NCBI GenBank assembly: GCA_013204685.1
Contig: JABMSC010000018.1
Span: 1-23,360, forward strand
Source of the DNA: Candidatus Omnitrophota bacterium
Lineage (GTDB): Bacteria; Omnitrophota; Gorgyraeia; Tantalellales; Tantalellaceae
Length of the DNA: 23,360 bases
Reading direction: 5' to 3'
Shown here: piece by piece, positions 22,582-23,360 of the stretch
Numbering within the stretch: the first letter of the stretch is position 1
Layout: every line of letters starts with the position of its first letter
The notes under the pieces: generated by a model
Databases searched by the model: none
What the model was told of the DNA's origin: nothing
The model's input: the letters and a program-made list of their open reading frames with translations, nothing else
Translations under genes and position numbers: made by a program

Positions 22582-23360
22582 CTATACCAACTCCCTGTAT
22601 ATCTCCACCAGCTTGTCATTCAGCATATTTATATCATAATGTTTTTTTACATACTCCCTTCCTGTCTTACCCATCTCAGGCCACAAGTCAGGATATTGTA
22701 TTAAGTAACCCAGCCTTTCAGCCATCTCGCCAATATCTCCCTCAGGCACTATAAACCCTGACTGGGCATCAAGCACAATCTCAGTGGTGCTTCCCACATC
22801 AGTAGCTACAACTGGCAGACCCACTGCCTGAGCTTCCATTAGAACCATGGGCAATGCCTCGTGCGTACTGGGAAGAAAGTATATATCTGATTCGACAAGA
22901 GCTTTTATAACATCCTCTCTTTTCTTCTCCCCCAGAAAATGTATAACTCCTTCAAGATCCAACTCTTTAACTGCCGCTTGTAAGGATTCTTTAAGCGGTC
23001 CCATACCGATTATGTTATATTCAATGTTTATAGAAGGATCTTTTTTAAATAGCTCGAAGATGGCCATTATCCCACCACCAAACCCTTTTACTTCGGCAAG
23101 CCGACCTATTGAAAGTATCTTGATAGGCTGGTCCGCTGCTCTTTTTTGACCTGTAGATGGGCAGAATGGAAATCTTTTGACATCTATCCCCACCGGATGC
23201 ATAACTATTTTTTTTGGATCAACACCAAATATTAAAAGATTGCGATAATCGTAATCCGAGATACTCAAAAAACAGTCACCATTTTTAAGAAGATATTTAT
23301 AAACCTCTTTACCTTTTTCGAGCCCAAGACGAATGTCATATGCATGAAACATCGTCACAA
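22582..23360 (-). CDS. GT4-family glycosyltransferase, N-terminus beyond the window
   Basis: The visible part (about 258 residues) covers the end of the acceptor domain and the whole donor domain. It shows T-M-F-H-A-Y-D (the usual T-x-H-G-x-D position), C-F-L-S-I-S-D-Y-D, H-P-V-G-I-D-V-K-R-F, L-S-I-G-R-L-A-E-V-K-G, and HEALPMVLMEAQAVG with E167 and E175 of the visible part. A normal GT4 would have roughly 100-150 further residues upstream, so the GTG at 23358 is an internal valine codon, not the true start. A 219-base repeat-rich spacer separates it from the GT2 gene downstream. Donor unknown. Confidence 0.88.
   Translation of the reverse strand, partial: VTMFHAYDIRLGLEKGKEVYKYLLKNGDCFLSISDYDYRNLLIFGVDPKKIVMHPVGIDVKRFPFCPSTGQKRAADQPIKILSIGRLAEVKGFGGGIMAIFELFKKDPSINIEYNIIGMGPLKESLQAAVKELDLEGVIHFLGEKKREDVIKALVESDIYFLPSTHEALPMVLMEAQAVGLPVVATDVGSTTEIVLDAQSGFIVPEGDIGEMAERLGYLIQYPDLWPEMGKTGREYVKKHYDINMLNDKLVEIYRELV

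Overview
All convincing genes lie on the minus strand of a bacterial chromosome fragment with moderate GC. They are densely packed, often with ATGA overlaps. The intergenic DNA carries several kinds of short repeat: a GTCATTGCGAG-type element, a GTAGGGGCGAA inverted-repeat element, and heptanucleotide arrays. Codon use is standard. The mix of many glycosyltransferases, a peptide-modifying radical SAM cassette and repeat-rich spacers fits an uncultured lineage assembled from a metagenome. Candidatus Omnitrophota or a relative is my guess, held with low confidence, because the window has no rRNA or other phylogenetic marker.

Region A (about 193-8187, transcribed right to left) looks like a peptide-natural-product (RiPP) locus. 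In transcription order it has two different radical SAM/SPASM enzymes, an HPr-kinase-like P-loop protein, a peptide-type ABC exporter, a stand-alone PqqD-like leader-binding protein, a 90-residue precursor-like peptide, a signal-peptidase-like S26 serine protease with an unusual C-terminal extension, a nucleotidyltransferase of the PF14907 type, and a VanZ-like membrane protein. The second half of the small peptide is six consecutive units, each starting C-x2-G, at 9-12-residue spacing. That is what an iterative radical-SAM thioether (or similar) maturase would be expected to act on. The set resembles the SynChlorMet cassette (two radical SAM/SPASM proteins, a PqqD homologue and a conserved hypothetical protein), for which I recall no precursor being known. 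It also contains the kinase plus nucleotidyltransferase pair known from tailored lasso-peptide clusters, but without a lasso synthetase.

Region B (8309-22362, and on to the window edge after a 218-base repeat-rich spacer) is a cell-surface polysaccharide locus. It encodes a DegT-type sugar aminotransferase, a PIG-L deacetylase, a WbqC-family protein, a TyvE-like nucleotide-sugar epimerase, many GT4 and GT2 glycosyltransferases, a CgeB-like glycosyltransferase and three class I SAM methyltransferases. Two genes here are broken. The PIG-L gene has a one-base frameshift in a run of eight G. A tandem double-GT4 gene is interrupted by a single in-frame TAG.

The likely exciting element is the six-unit Cys-x-x-Gly peptide with its dedicated two-enzyme radical SAM, kinase and nucleotidyltransferase cassette. 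The 3' end of the ABC exporter gene is also made from an inverted-repeat element that separates it from the PqqD and precursor genes. I saw no rRNA, tRNA, CRISPR array or insertion sequence. No gene-free stretch exceeds 300 bases.
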